Positions 1 to 8,894 are shown, counted from the stretch's first letter. The stretch: DNA of 64,000 nt from Neobacillus drentensis (GCF_021560175.1 NZ_CP091110.1:2284001-2348000), one strand, 5' to 3'. Notes: generated from the sequence alone by a model not told the origin. Made by a program: numbers and translations.

Positions 1-31
1 TCAAAAATTAACTGTCAGTGGGGTGGGGGCA

Positions 32-991
32 ATGCCACAGTTAGGAAAACAAAGCAATCAAATCGCTATCAACCAAGTTCAACCGAAAATAAGCTCTAAA
101 AGCAGCTTAAGTTTGAAAAAACAAAAAGGTACTCTTAGTTTACTATTATTTGTTCTTCCGGCCTTTATCTTTTATTTTGTATTTTTATTGATTCCAACGA
201 TTGGCGCAGGTTTTTATAGCTTTACCGATTGGAATGCCTTAGCGCAAACTTTTCATTTTGTTGGTTTTAGTAACTATATTGAAGCATTTAAAGATGACCC
301 TGATTTTCGTCATTCCTTTTTCTTCACTTTAAAATATACGGCTTTCATGTTTGTTTTCCAGAATGTGATCGCGTTACTTCTAGCACTTTTTATTGAAACC
401 AGGGTGAGGACGAAAGGCTTTTTTCGAACCCTATTCTTTATGCCAAATATGTTAAGTTTAATCATTAGTGCATTGATGTTTTCGTTTATTTTCTCGAATG
501 TACTTCCTGAACTTTCGAAAAAAGCAATTTTTCATCTGCTAGACCAGCCATGGATTGGGGATGCAAAAGTTTCTTTCTATTCCATTCTTATCGTGTCATT
601 GTGGCATGGTATTGGCTATATGATGGTCATTTATATGGCAGCACTGCAAGGTGTTCCATCACATCTTAAAGAGGCAGCCATGATTGATGGGGCAAATCCG
701 TTTCAACGACTTATTCATATAACGATTCCAATGATTATGCACGCCATTACCATTTGTGCTTTCCTAACATTGAATGGTGCCTTTAAAGTGTTTGATGTTG
801 TTTATGCACTCACTGCAGGCGGACCGGGGAGATCGACACAGGTGATGGCCCTAAATATTTATGAAGAGGCATTTTCCAATAATTTTAGATATGGTTATGC
901 CAATGCAAAAGCAATGATACTCTTTCTCATTGTTCTAGTGATTACCTTGATCCAAGTGAAAGTGTTGAAAAAGAAAGAGGTGGAAGCATAA
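32..991 (+). CDS. Sugar ABC transporter permease, MalF/UgpA type
   Basis: Inner-membrane subunit of a carbohydrate importer. A basic N-terminus of about 30 residues precedes a first hydrophobic segment, several further membrane helices follow, and the permease EAA loop is visible near the C-terminal third (EAAMIDGANPFQR), where the ATPase docks. The ATG at 32 follows a GGTGGGGG ribosome-binding site; a GTG at 23 is an alternative. The stop overlaps the ATG of the next permease, so the two are translationally coupled and should form a heterodimer. The solute-binding protein expected upstream lies outside the window, and no sugar ATPase is seen, so a shared MsmX-type ATPase is likely (inference). 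The glycosidases downstream suggest a galactose- or glucose-containing oligosaccharide as substrate. Confidence 0.9.
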   Translation: MPQLGKQSNQIAINQVQPKISSKSSLSLKKQKGTLSLLLFVLPAFIFYFVFLLIPTIGAGFYSFTDWNALAQTFHFVGFSNYIEAFKDDPDFRHSFFFTLKYTAFMFVFQNVIALLLALFIETRVRTKGFFRTLFFMPNMLSLIISALMFSFIFSNVLPELSKKAIFHLLDQPWIGDAKVSFYSILIVSLWHGIGYMMVIYMAALQGVPSHLKEAAMIDGANPFQRLIHITIPMIMHAITICAFLTLNGAFKVFDVVYALTAGGPGRSTQVMALNIYEEAFSNNFRYGYANAKAMILFLIVLVITLIQVKVLKKKEVEA

Positions 992-1809
992 TGAAAAAAC
1001 TATACGGGGCAGCAGCTACTCTTATTCTAGCAATCTTTGCGGCCATATCGTTTTTCCCCATTTACATGGCTTTTATTAATTCCTTTAAAACACAAGGGGA
1101 AATTTTTAAATCCGTTTTAAAACTGCCGACAAAATTACATTTTGAAAATTATACGGGTGTGTTTGAACAGCTAAATTTATTTCATAGTGCCTGGAATACG
1201 GTCCTAGTCACGGTAATAGGATTAGCAGGTATTGTTATTTGCGGTTCACTGGCCGGTTATAAATTAGCTAGGACTCCAGGGAAACTAAGCAATTTTATCT
1301 TTACGCTATTCTTAGCTTCAATGCTTGTACCTTTTCATTCCATCATGATTACCTTGACCAAGGTAGCCAAGGGGTTACATGTACAGGGGTCGATTTATGG
1401 GTTAGGACTCATTTATATTGGACTTGGGGTAAACATGGCCATCTTTCTATATCATGGTTTTGTGAAAACCATCCCTAAAGAGCTCGAGGAAGCGGCAAGA
1501 ATTGATGGATGTAATGACCTACAAATCTTCACAAAAATTATTTTTCCTCTTCTAAAACCAATCACAGCCACAATTCTAATTTTAGATATTTTATGGTTGT
1601 GGAATGACTTCTTATTGCCTTTGATCATGTTGACTGATGTGAATAATTATACTCTGATGTTGTCGGTTAACATGTTATTCGGGGAATACAACAGCGATTG
1701 GCCAAAGATCCTCTCAGGACTTATTATTACGGCTCTGCCTGTGGTTGTGTTTTATGCGATTTTTCAAAAATACATTCTTAAGGGAATTGCAGATGGCGCG
1801 ATTAAATAA
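991..1809 (+). CDS. Sugar ABC transporter permease, MalG/UgpE type
   Basis: Second membrane subunit of the same carbohydrate importer. It has about six hydrophobic segments and the EAA loop EEAARIDGCNDLQIF before the last two helices, as in the CUT1 family. Its ATG shares one base with the stop codon of the upstream permease. The length (272 residues) is normal for MalG-like proteins. It is followed after 36 bases by the GH42 gene, in which a good ribosome-binding site (GGAAGGTG) is present, so transporter and hydrolase are probably co-transcribed. Substrate identity cannot be read from the permease itself. Confidence 0.9.
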   Translation: MKKLYGAAATLILAIFAAISFFPIYMAFINSFKTQGEIFKSVLKLPTKLHFENYTGVFEQLNLFHSAWNTVLVTVIGLAGIVICGSLAGYKLARTPGKLSNFIFTLFLASMLVPFHSIMITLTKVAKGLHVQGSIYGLGLIYIGLGVNMAIFLYHGFVKTIPKELEEAARIDGCNDLQIFTKIIFPLLKPITATILILDILWLWNDFLLPLIMLTDVNNYTLMLSVNMLFGEYNSDWPKILSGLIITALPVVVFYAIFQKYILKGIADGAIK

Positions 1810-1845
1810 GCTAGTGGCTTAACAGACTAGGAAGGTGAAAATGTA

Positions 1846-3852
1846 ATGAAACAGTTGTTATACGGTGTAGCATACTATGATGAATATATGCCCTATGAAC
1901 GATTAGAAAAAGATATCGTGATGATGAAGGATGCGGGTATAAATGTGGTTCGAATCGCAGAATCGACGTGGAGCACCCATGAACCGCAAAATGGCGTTTT
2001 CGATTTTACATCAGTGGACCGAGTACTGAATGCTATGCATAAGGCCGGAATAAAAGTAATTGTAGGAACCCCCACCTATGCGATCCCCACATGGATGGTA
2101 AAGGAACATCCAGATGTATTGGCGATTACCCAAAACGGACCAGGAAAGTATGGGGCTCGTCAGATAATGGATATCACCAATCCTACGTATCTGTTTTATG
2201 CTGAACGGATTATCCGAAAATTGATTGGTCATGTAAAGGATCACCCAGCCGTAATTGGCTACCAAACGGATAATGAGACAAAACATTATGACACCGCCGG
2301 TCCGAATGTGCAGGTGTTATTCGTAAAATACATGAAAGAAAAGTTTAAAACACTTGATACTATTAACAGCGTATTCGGATTAGATTACTGGAGCAATCGC
2401 ATTAATAGCTGGGAGGATTTCCCCTCTGTAGTTGGAACCATAAATGGAAGTTTAGGAGCGGAGTTTGCAAGATTTCAACGGCAGCTAGTAACGGAGTTTC
2501 TTTCTTGGCAGGTCTCGATTGTGAATGAGTATAAACGACAGGACCAGTTTGTAATGCAAAACTTTGATTTTGAATGGCGTGGCTATTCCTACGGGATTCA
2601 GCCAAGAGTAGATCATTTTGAAGCAGCTAAACCATTTGATGTAACTGGAGTGGATATCTATCATCCTTCGCAGGACGATTTAACCGGAATTGAAATTTCG
2701 TTTGGCGGCGATGTTGCCCGTTCTACGAAGGGAACCAATTATCTTGTCGTCGAAACAGAAGCACAGGCATTTACCAATTGGGTTCCGTACCCAGGGCAGC
2801 TAAGGCTGCAGGCGTTTTCCCATTTAGCTTCTGGGGCAAACATGGTCGCCTATTGGCATTGGCATTCCATCCACAACTCGTTTGAAACCTATTGGAAAGG
2901 GCTGTTAAGCCACGATTTTGAACCAAATCCCGTTTATAATGAAGCCAAAACAATCGGCAGGGATTTCGTAAGACTCTCATCGCATCTGGTGAACCTTAAG
3001 AAAAATAATCAAGTTGCCATATTGGTCAGCAATGAATCGTTAACGGCAATCGAGTGGTTTAAATTTAATTTTTCCAGCACTAAAAACTACAATGATATTG
3101 TTCGGATGATGTATGACGAGCTTTACAAAATGAATATTGGCTGTGATTTTGTCAATCCGTCTAGTGATAATTTTGAAGACTATGAGATGATCATTGTTCC
3201 TGCATTATATACGGCTCCTGACAGTTTGTTAGAAAGATTAAACGAGTTTGTTAGAAATGGTGGAAACATAGTTTATACCTTTAAAAGTGGATTTACAGAT
3301 GAACAAGTAAAAGTAAGAACGACTCATCAGCCAGGGATTATTAATGAGGCATGCGGTGTTTATTACAATATGTTTGTTGAACCGAAGAATGTTTCATTGA
3401 AAGATAATCCTTTTGAGGTGAGTCCTGAAAATAATACAGTGGAAACTTGGATGGAACTCTTAACCCCAACTACGGCTGAGGTATTAGCTTATTATGATCA
3501 TCCTCACTGGGGGAAATATGCGGCTATAACGGAAAATCGTTATGGTAAAGGAATGGCAACTTATATTGGTTGCATTCCAAGTAAAGCCGTTATGCAGAAG
3601 GTACTCGAGCAAGCCGTTAAAAAAGCAAATTTATGGGGAGCGGACCAAGAACTAGCGTTTCCGTTAATTGTCAAGTCAGGCATAAATGAAAAGGGTAACA
3701 ATGTTCACTTTTACTTTAATTACTCTGATCTTCCAAATGGTATCAAGTATTTCCATAAAGATGGCGTCGAATTGTTAACCGATTGCACTGTATCAATCGA
3801 GCAAACAATCGATATTGAACCTTGGGGAGTTCTTATTATAGAAGAAGAGTAA
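1846..3852 (+). CDS. GH42 beta-galactosidase
   Basis: Cytoplasmic glycoside hydrolase family 42 enzyme, expected to release terminal beta-galactose from imported oligosaccharides. The N-terminal TIM barrel starts directly (YGVAYYDEY), with the acid/base glutamate in TDNE (E144) and the probable nucleophile in VVETEAQ (E303/E305). A beta-galactosidase trimerisation-like domain (about 390-600) and a small C-terminal beta domain follow. The length (668) is typical and there is no signal peptide. It sits in one operon with the two permeases. Some GH42 enzymes act on arabinogalacto- or galacto-oligosaccharides rather than lactose; the sequence does not decide between these. Confidence 0.93.
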   Translation: MKQLLYGVAYYDEYMPYERLEKDIVMMKDAGINVVRIAESTWSTHEPQNGVFDFTSVDRVLNAMHKAGIKVIVGTPTYAIPTWMVKEHPDVLAITQNGPGKYGARQIMDITNPTYLFYAERIIRKLIGHVKDHPAVIGYQTDNETKHYDTAGPNVQVLFVKYMKEKFKTLDTINSVFGLDYWSNRINSWEDFPSVVGTINGSLGAEFARFQRQLVTEFLSWQVSIVNEYKRQDQFVMQNFDFEWRGYSYGIQPRVDHFEAAKPFDVTGVDIYHPSQDDLTGIEISFGGDVARSTKGTNYLVVETEAQAFTNWVPYPGQLRLQAFSHLASGANMVAYWHWHSIHNSFETYWKGLLSHDFEPNPVYNEAKTIGRDFVRLSSHLVNLKKNNQVAILVSNESLTAIEWFKFNFSSTKNYNDIVRMMYDELYKMNIGCDFVNPSSDNFEDYEMIIVPALYTAPDSLLERLNEFVRNGGNIVYTFKSGFTDEQVKVRTTHQPGIINEACGVYYNMFVEPKNVSLKDNPFEVSPENNTVETWMELLTPTTAEVLAYYDHPHWGKYAAITENRYGKGMATYIGCIPSKAVMQKVLEQAVKKANLWGADQELAFPLIVKSGINEKGNNVHFYFNYSDLPNGIKYFHKDGVELLTDCTVSIEQTIDIEPWGVLIIEEE

Positions 3853-3860
3853 ATATATGT

Positions 3861-3895
3861 TTGGTTCTGTCGTAAGTGATTTACAACAGAACCAA
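3861..3895 (+). terminator. Intrinsic-terminator-like hairpin between GH42 and GH30
   Basis: TTGGTTCTGT (3861-3870) pairs perfectly with ACAGAACCAA (3886-3895), with an inner GTAA/TTAC extension, followed by TTTTATTTAA. The T-tract is imperfect, so partial read-through into the GH30 gene is plausible. Confidence 0.6.
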
Positions 3896-3945
3896 TTTTA
3901 TTTAATGATTAAAATGCAATACATGAGAAATGGAGGAATCGACGA

Positions 3946-5268
3946 ATGAGTATTCAATGGGTATCTACCACAAAACAAAGAAGTTGGAACACACGAGAAA
4001 TTTTTGATACAGAAACAGGTTCTCCTAATTTATCTTTAACGGATGTAACTCAACGCAGGATCGACGGTTTTGGAGGCTGCTTTAATGAATTGGGATTAAC
4101 AGCCATGCAACATTTAAGTGAAGAAGATCAAAAGACTGTATTTGATGCACTATTTGCCCCAGAGGGTGAGTGTAAATTTACGATTTGCAGACTTCCAATT
4201 GGGGCAAGTGACTATGCATTAGAATGGTATAGTCATAATGAAGTAGAAAATGATTATCATATGGAGCATTTCAATATTGACAGGGATCGAAAATATTTAA
4301 TCCCGTACATAAAAGAAGCGTTAAAACGTAATCCAGAAATGAAATTATTTGCCTCTCCTTGGAGCCCGCCAACATGGATGAAATTCCCTAAAGCTTATAA
4401 TTATGGAAAGCTCCGTTGGGAAAAAGAAGTATTAGAAGCATATGCCTTATACTTTGTTAAATTTGTGGAGGCATACAAACAGGAAGGGATTACGATCGAT
4501 CAAATACATGTCCAAAATGAAGTCGTTGCTGATCAGAAATTTCCATCCTGTGTCTGGTCAGGTGAGCAGCTTCGGGAATTTATCAGCGACTATTTAGGTC
4601 CAGCCTTTGAAAAGCATGGACTTGACACCGAAATTTGGTTGGGAACCATTAATGGAATTGTAGAAAAATTATTTCAAAACTCAGCTTCGGACTATGATCA
4701 AATGGTAAATACCGTTCTAAGTGACCCTCATGCTTATCCATACATTAAAGGTGTCGGTTTTCAATGGGCAGGTAAATATACAATCCAACAAGCGGTGCAA
4801 AGTTATCCAGAGCTGCGTTATATGCAGACCGAAAATGAATGTGGAGATGGAAAGAACTCTTGGGAATATGCACACTATATCTATAATTTGTTCCGACATT
4901 ACTTTGTAAATGGAGCTAATTCCTATGTTTATTGGAATATGGTGTTGGAGCCGTTTGGCCGGAGTACATGGGGCTGGGAACAAAACTCTATGATTACGAT
5001 AGATCCAGATACGAAGGAAGTAATGTATAATCCAGAGTACTATGTCATGAAACATTTTTCTCATTATATTACTCCTGGTGCTGTTAGGATTGATACAAAA
5101 GGTCCTTGGACTGGTAATACAGTAGCATTTCAAAATCCTGATGGTTCTAAGGTGATCGTTATTGCCAATCCATTTAATGATGTACGTGAACTTTGTATCG
5201 AACTAGATCATAAAAAGTATCGTGCTACCTTAGAGCCTGATTCTTTTAATACCTTTGTATTACAATGA
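3946..5268 (+). CDS. GH30 glycosyl hydrolase (glucosylceramidase-like)
   Basis: Retaining glycoside hydrolase of family 30. It begins with the family motif RIDGFGGCFNE (38-48), has the acid/base glutamate in VQNE (E192) and the likely nucleophile in MQTENECGDG (E296), and ends in a short beta-sandwich domain (about 375-440) that packs on the barrel in this family. There is no signal peptide, so it acts in the cytoplasm on imported sugars. Bacterial relatives act on beta-1,6-glucans, beta-glucosides, beta-xylosides or beta-fucosides, so the exact substrate is open. It follows GH42 by about 90 bases with its own AGAAATGGAGG ribosome-binding site, and probably belongs to the same oligosaccharide-use operon. 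Confidence 0.9.
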   Translation: MSIQWVSTTKQRSWNTREIFDTETGSPNLSLTDVTQRRIDGFGGCFNELGLTAMQHLSEEDQKTVFDALFAPEGECKFTICRLPIGASDYALEWYSHNEVENDYHMEHFNIDRDRKYLIPYIKEALKRNPEMKLFASPWSPPTWMKFPKAYNYGKLRWEKEVLEAYALYFVKFVEAYKQEGITIDQIHVQNEVVADQKFPSCVWSGEQLREFISDYLGPAFEKHGLDTEIWLGTINGIVEKLFQNSASDYDQMVNTVLSDPHAYPYIKGVGFQWAGKYTIQQAVQSYPELRYMQTENECGDGKNSWEYAHYIYNLFRHYFVNGANSYVYWNMVLEPFGRSTWGWEQNSMITIDPDTKEVMYNPEYYVMKHFSHYITPGAVRIDTKGPWTGNTVAFQNPDGSKVIVIANPFNDVRELCIELDHKKYRATLEPDSFNTFVLQ

Positions 5269-5323
5269 TTAATCATTATTGAATAAATAAACTGACTCTC
5301 CTCCTCATCATTTTTAAGAAATG

Positions 5324-5374
5324 AAAAGAGGGTTTGCCGAAAGGGAAAGGAAACTTTTCGGCAAACCCTCTTTT
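5324..5374. terminator. Bidirectional intrinsic terminator
   Basis: A perfect 19-bp stem, AAAAGAGGGTTTGCCGAAA (5324-5342) with its complement at 5356-5374. It has a T-run on the plus strand (TTTTT) and an A-rich left arm that gives a T-run on the minus strand. It separates the convergent GH30 and cysteine-dioxygenase genes. Confidence 0.92.
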
Positions 5375-5387
5375 TGTCTTTAACATT

Positions 5388-5948
5388 TTAACTTTCCTTT
5401 TTAAGTTGGAACTCTTTTATCTTCTGTTTTTGTTCGTCCGGCCACCATGCGCCGCAGTCATCCGAAACGATACAAGCAGCACATTTTTTTAGGTCATACA
5501 CAATCATTCCGGTAATAGGAGGTGAATAAAGATGAAGGGTAATCAAATCTGTTTGGTTAGAGGTTTGCATTTTATGGATCGCTTTTTTCGGAGCATAAAA
5601 ATATTTCCCCTGATGGTGGTACTCCTGAAACAATTCAGCAGGTAAGCCAGTTCCGCTCATTTCATAAACCGTATTTAGAGAGGTGCCGGAGAGGACTTGT
5701 ATCCAGCCGTGTGAATGGCCATGGTCATGTGGGGCGCACTCCAACTGAGACCAATTCATCACGAGCATCTCGACTTCTTCATTTTTAAATAATAGTTTTC
5801 GGTTATACGGTTTACCTAGGGTTGGTTGTGGCAGGTCGTCAAAATCTCTAAGGTGTATATTTAGTTTTATTAATGCTTCTTTTAACTGTGCTTTTGAGGG
5901 ACTTTTTAAGGGATCTAATACATTCTTTATCCTACTTGTCAAAGTCAT
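5388..5948 (-). CDS. Cysteine dioxygenase family cupin (copy 1)
   Basis: Mononuclear iron cupin of the cysteine/thiol dioxygenase family, expected to oxidise a thiol such as L-cysteine to its sulfinate. The metal ligands are visible: H74 and H76 in PHDHGHSHGW and the third histidine H125 in KKAIHKM. The length (186) fits bacterial CDO. It starts 12 bases after the EamA exporter gene and has a strong AGGAGG site, so the two form an operon. The C-terminal tail has a Cys pair (KKCAAC). Substrate could also be 3-mercaptopropionate or a related thiol. A second, divergent family member lies at 52620-53183, also beside an EamA gene. Confidence 0.85.
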   Translation of the reverse strand: MTLTSRIKNVLDPLKSPSKAQLKEALIKLNIHLRDFDDLPQPTLGKPYNRKLLFKNEEVEMLVMNWSQLECAPHDHGHSHGWIQVLSGTSLNTVYEMSGTGLPAELFQEYHHQGKYFYAPKKAIHKMQTSNQTDLITLHLYSPPITGMIVYDLKKCAACIVSDDCGAWWPDEQKQKIKEFQLKKES

Positions 5949-5960
5949 AAAGCTATCCTC

Positions 5961-6887
5961 CTATGGACGTTTTTTCTTGAAGAGGCTGAACAAAAGAGGC
6001 ATAAGCTGACCGTTAACAATAATCACTCCCATTATAATTATGATTCCTCCGGCAATACTTATGAATAAAACTTTTTCTTGTAATAGTAAGACAGCTGCAA
6101 CTAATGTTGAGACAGGCTCCAAATATAGAAACATGGATACCTTAGTGGCCTCTAAAACTTCAAGTGCTTTTCCCCAATACCAATAAGCAATCCCAGAAAC
6201 AAAGACACCAAGAAACAACAAATGCGCCCACTCTGTATGATTTAACAGTAACAGGGATTTCCAGCCCTTGTTCCTGATCATAAAAGGAGTCGTTAGAATC
6301 AATCCTAGTAAACTCATATAAAAGGTCACCAACAGAGGAGAATAAGGAATTCGTAAACTTTTTAAAAGCACAGAATAAACAGCCCAGTTCAAGGTGCTTA
6401 AAACCATAAGAAAAAAGCCGATGTTCATGCTGAAGGCAAAGGAATGCCCACTTCTTGTCGTTGTTACCAGCAGTACACCTGTTATGGCTAATACCATTCC
6501 CGCTGCCTTAGATAAAGTCATTTTTTCATGCAAAAAGAGAACGGAAAGGATAACTGTAAAGATGGGGGAGAACGATATGAGCCATCCAGCTGAAGATGCT
6601 TGAATGGTTAATAATGCTGTCACCTGGAGTAATTGATGAACAAAAACACCAAGAATACCCAGTACCAATAAATGGGGAAGATATTTAATTGAGACACGCA
6701 GCCGGGTTCGCTGAATTAGTAAAAGCAGCAGTAAAAATAAGGCTCCTATTCCAAATCGAAATACAACGATCGAAAACGGGTCTAGTTTTGCTAGAACTGC
6801 CTTCGTCGATACAAATGAAATTCCCCAAAAACTAATTGAAATGAAAGCATAAAGCGAGGCAGTTAACTTAGAACTTGTAAGGGTCAT
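5961..6887 (-). CDS. EamA/DMT family transporter
   Basis: Drug/metabolite-transporter family protein with ten hydrophobic segments in two EamA repeats (about 10-140 and 155-295). The first repeat has the usual FWGISFVSTKAVL opening and the second has KVSMFLYLEPVSTLVAA. Members export amino acids or other small metabolites from the inner membrane; coupling to a cysteine-dioxygenase gene suggests a sulfur amino-acid product or thiol, which is inference. The ATG is preceded by GAGAGG at 12 bases, slightly long. It is the first gene of a two-gene operon reading away from the ArsR-type regulator gene. Confidence 0.85.
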   Translation of the reverse strand: MTLTSSKLTASLYAFISISFWGISFVSTKAVLAKLDPFSIVVFRFGIGALFLLLLLLIQRTRLRVSIKYLPHLLVLGILGVFVHQLLQVTALLTIQASSAGWLISFSPIFTVILSVLFLHEKMTLSKAAGMVLAITGVLLVTTTRSGHSFAFSMNIGFFLMVLSTLNWAVYSVLLKSLRIPYSPLLVTFYMSLLGLILTTPFMIRNKGWKSLLLLNHTEWAHLLFLGVFVSGIAYWYWGKALEVLEATKVSMFLYLEPVSTLVAAVLLLQEKVLFISIAGGIIIIMGVIIVNGQLMPLLFSLFKKKRP

Positions 6888-7037
6888 GGACTGGACATTC
6901 CTCTCAGCAAAAAAAGTGTTATTCTATTTTATGCTTGTCCCGAGAGAAGATGTTTGTTTCTACTACAGTGATGGTAAGATCTGGATATATTTGGTAACTT
7001 GATCTTTCTTGTGATACATGTTACCATAAAGTCACTT

Positions 7038-7067
7038 ATCACATGTGACTATTAAGTCACATGTGAT
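7038..7067. promoter_or_regulatory. 30-bp perfect inverted-repeat operator
   Basis: ATCACATGTGACT (7038-7050), ATTA, then AGTCACATGTGAT (7055-7067). Each arm also contains the self-palindrome TCACATGTGA. It lies 30 bases upstream of the ArsR-SRPBCC start and in the divergent region facing the EamA gene, so it is the likely autoregulatory site. A possible promoter, TTGGTA-17-ATACAT, lies just upstream. Confidence 0.7.
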
Positions 7068-7097
7068 TCACTATATTTCTTTGAAAGGATCGTTGGA

Positions 7098-7901
7098 ATG
7101 GAAGACGAACTTTCCACAGTTTTTAAAGCATTGGGACATCCAATTCGCAGACGAATTCTTGATATTCTGAAGGATTCACCTAAAACAACAGGAGAACTTA
7201 ACAACTATTTTCCGGAAGTCACTAGATATGCAATTATGAAGCATTTGTCATTACTTGTGGAAGGAAACTTAGTGGTCGTCAGGAGAGAAGGGAAATATCG
7301 GCGCAATTTTCTAAATGCTGTTCCACTTCAGAAGATGCATAATCGCTGGATTGGGAAGTACATGCAATCAGCAGCCAATTCATTGTTAAATTTACAATCA
7401 GTAGTTGAAAAAACAGGAGGAGAATTAGATATGAAAGTATCAAACCAAGATCAAAGCCAAGTTTTTAAAATTGAGCAAGAGGTATTAATTGATGCTCCAC
7501 GTGAACAAGTTTTCAAGGCCTTAACAGAACGTGCCGGCGATTGGTGGGAGTTCCGATTGGCGCCAAAAGGAGTCCCATCAGAGTTTACCTTTCAACCTGT
7601 TCCGGGAGGGCAATTTACTGAAAAATGGGGTGAAAATCAAGGTGCCGTCTGGGGGAATGTTTACTATGTGAACGCACCTGAAGAAATCCGCCTGCATGGT
7701 CATCTCGGTATGCAAGGGGCGGTAAACAGTTCCTATACGTATCGTCTCGTTGAGAAGGAAGGATCTACAGTGCTGCAACTATCCCATCATGCATCTGGAA
7801 TCATTCAGGAAAACTGGGAACAAGAACATTCCGAAGGATGGAAATATCTGCTTGGTACTCTGCTGAAAAATTATCTAGAACAAAATCGTTCATCAAAATA
7901 A
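7098..7901 (+). CDS. ArsR-type HTH fused to SRPBCC/AHSA1 domain
   Basis: A two-domain protein. Residues 1 to about 95 form an ArsR-family winged helix (FKALGHPIRRRILDILK, then YAIMKHLSLLVEGNLVVV). Residues about 120-262 form an SRPBCC/AHSA1-type ligand-binding domain (VLIDAPREQVFKAL; the C-terminal EGWKYLLGTLLKNYLE helix). No metal-binding cysteines are evident in the HTH part, so sensing is probably through the hydrophobic SRPBCC cavity (inference). The start at 7098 has GAAAGGATCG upstream. It is followed after 25 bases by a second, free-standing SRPBCC protein, and a perfect inverted repeat sits immediately upstream. The ligand is unknown. Confidence 0.85.
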   Translation: MEDELSTVFKALGHPIRRRILDILKDSPKTTGELNNYFPEVTRYAIMKHLSLLVEGNLVVVRREGKYRRNFLNAVPLQKMHNRWIGKYMQSAANSLLNLQSVVEKTGGELDMKVSNQDQSQVFKIEQEVLIDAPREQVFKALTERAGDWWEFRLAPKGVPSEFTFQPVPGGQFTEKWGENQGAVWGNVYYVNAPEEIRLHGHLGMQGAVNSSYTYRLVEKEGSTVLQLSHHASGIIQENWEQEHSEGWKYLLGTLLKNYLEQNRSSK

Positions 7902-7926
7902 TGTGTAAGGAGATTAAATCGAAGAT

Positions 7927-8370
7927 ATGGTAGACGTGTTAACAGAAATAACCATCCGATGTCCGCTTCAACAAGTTGCGGAGTATGCAGCAGATCCTGA
8001 CCATGCTCCTAACTGGTATGTAAATATTAAATCTGTTGAGTGGTTGTCACCTAAACCATTATCAGTGGGTTCGAAAATGGCCTTCAAAGCACAATTCTTA
8101 GGCAGAGAACTTGCCTATGTTTACGAAGTAGTCGAATTTATAGGTGGACAAAAGCTTGTTATGAAAACGGCTGATGGTCCTTTTCCAATGGAAACCGTAT
8201 ACACTTGGGAACCGATTGAAAACAATCTAACTAGAATGACGCTGCGAAATAAAGGGAACCCAACTGGATTTTCAAAATTGTTTACTCCCTTCATGGGTAC
8301 GATGATGAAAAAAGCAAACAATAAAGACCTAAAAAAAATAAAATTTGTCCTTGAAGAATCACTAGATTAA
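7927..8370 (+). CDS. SRPBCC family protein
   Basis: A free-standing START/Bet v1-like lipocalin-fold protein of 147 residues (polyketide cyclase/dehydrase family). It opens with the family pattern of a beta strand followed by LQQVAEYAADPDHAPNWY, and has VGSKMAFKAQFLGRE and a C-terminal amphipathic helix. Such proteins bind hydrophobic small molecules. It is co-transcribed with the ArsR-SRPBCC fusion, so both probably deal with the same ligand. The AAGGAG element is about 12 bases from the ATG, which is a little far. No enzyme activity can be read from the sequence. Confidence 0.8.
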   Translation: MVDVLTEITIRCPLQQVAEYAADPDHAPNWYVNIKSVEWLSPKPLSVGSKMAFKAQFLGRELAYVYEVVEFIGGQKLVMKTADGPFPMETVYTWEPIENNLTRMTLRNKGNPTGFSKLFTPFMGTMMKKANNKDLKKIKFVLEESLD

Positions 8371-8420
8371 ATAGTATTCACAAAAAAAGAACTGTCCTAA
8401 AAAGGAACAGTACTCGTTTT

Positions 8421-8894
8421 CTAATTCATCATAAAATCAGGTGAGTTTATACCGGAAACCAGTGAATCTCGTGCTGCTTCTAACTCAATTTTAATAAACG
8501 CCAACTGCCCTTGAAGTTTATCAGTTTTACCGCTTTGTAAAATAGCTTCGTTAATGAACGCAAGTGTTTCGTTCGTCTTGTCAAATGCCAACGTAATTCG
8601 ATTGTCAGATAGATTAATGAGTAGTTGGTTATCTTGAATTTCGGGGGCGATCGGTATATTTTGAAATATTGGATCGCTTGGAAAATAAGTATCAAAAGGT
8701 AAACCTTTAATCGCAAGATAAACCTCTGTAAGACTATCAATCGCATCTTGGTAGAATTGTTCTTTAATCGGATTTGGCGGGAAAGGAAAGGCATTCAGTT
8801 CTCGAAAAAAAATTAACGCACTCTCAGTATATCGAATGGCTCGTATTGTATAAGCCAAGGCAAATCTTACATTTGAAACAATGTTAGAGGACAT
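8421..8894 (-). CDS. Conserved-looking hypothetical protein
   Basis: A 157-residue soluble, mostly helical protein with no recognised family. The first third is aromatic and basic, the middle has a proline-rich stretch (AFPFPPNPIKEQF), and the C-terminal half is a long helical region rich in Glu, Ala and Leu. The ATG at 8894 is chosen because AGGAG lies 8 bases upstream; the in-frame GTG at 8903 overlaps that site. It is convergent with the SRPBCC gene and followed by an imperfect hairpin. Function unknown. Confidence 0.7.
   Translation of the reverse strand: MSSNIVSNVRFALAYTIRAIRYTESALIFFRELNAFPFPPNPIKEQFYQDAIDSLTEVYLAIKGLPFDTYFPSDPIFQNIPIAPEIQDNQLLINLSDNRITLAFDKTNETLAFINEAILQSGKTDKLQGQLAFIKIELEAARDSLVSGINSPDFMMN

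Noticed and set aside
4717-5133. A 138-codon open frame on the minus strand
   Set aside because: It is antisense to the GH30 gene, without a ribosome-binding site.
8480-8794. A 104-codon minus-strand frame inside the 8421-8894 gene
   Set aside because: It overlaps the longer frame that has a correct ribosome-binding site, and its composition (Leu/Lys/Ile-rich) looks like a shifted frame.
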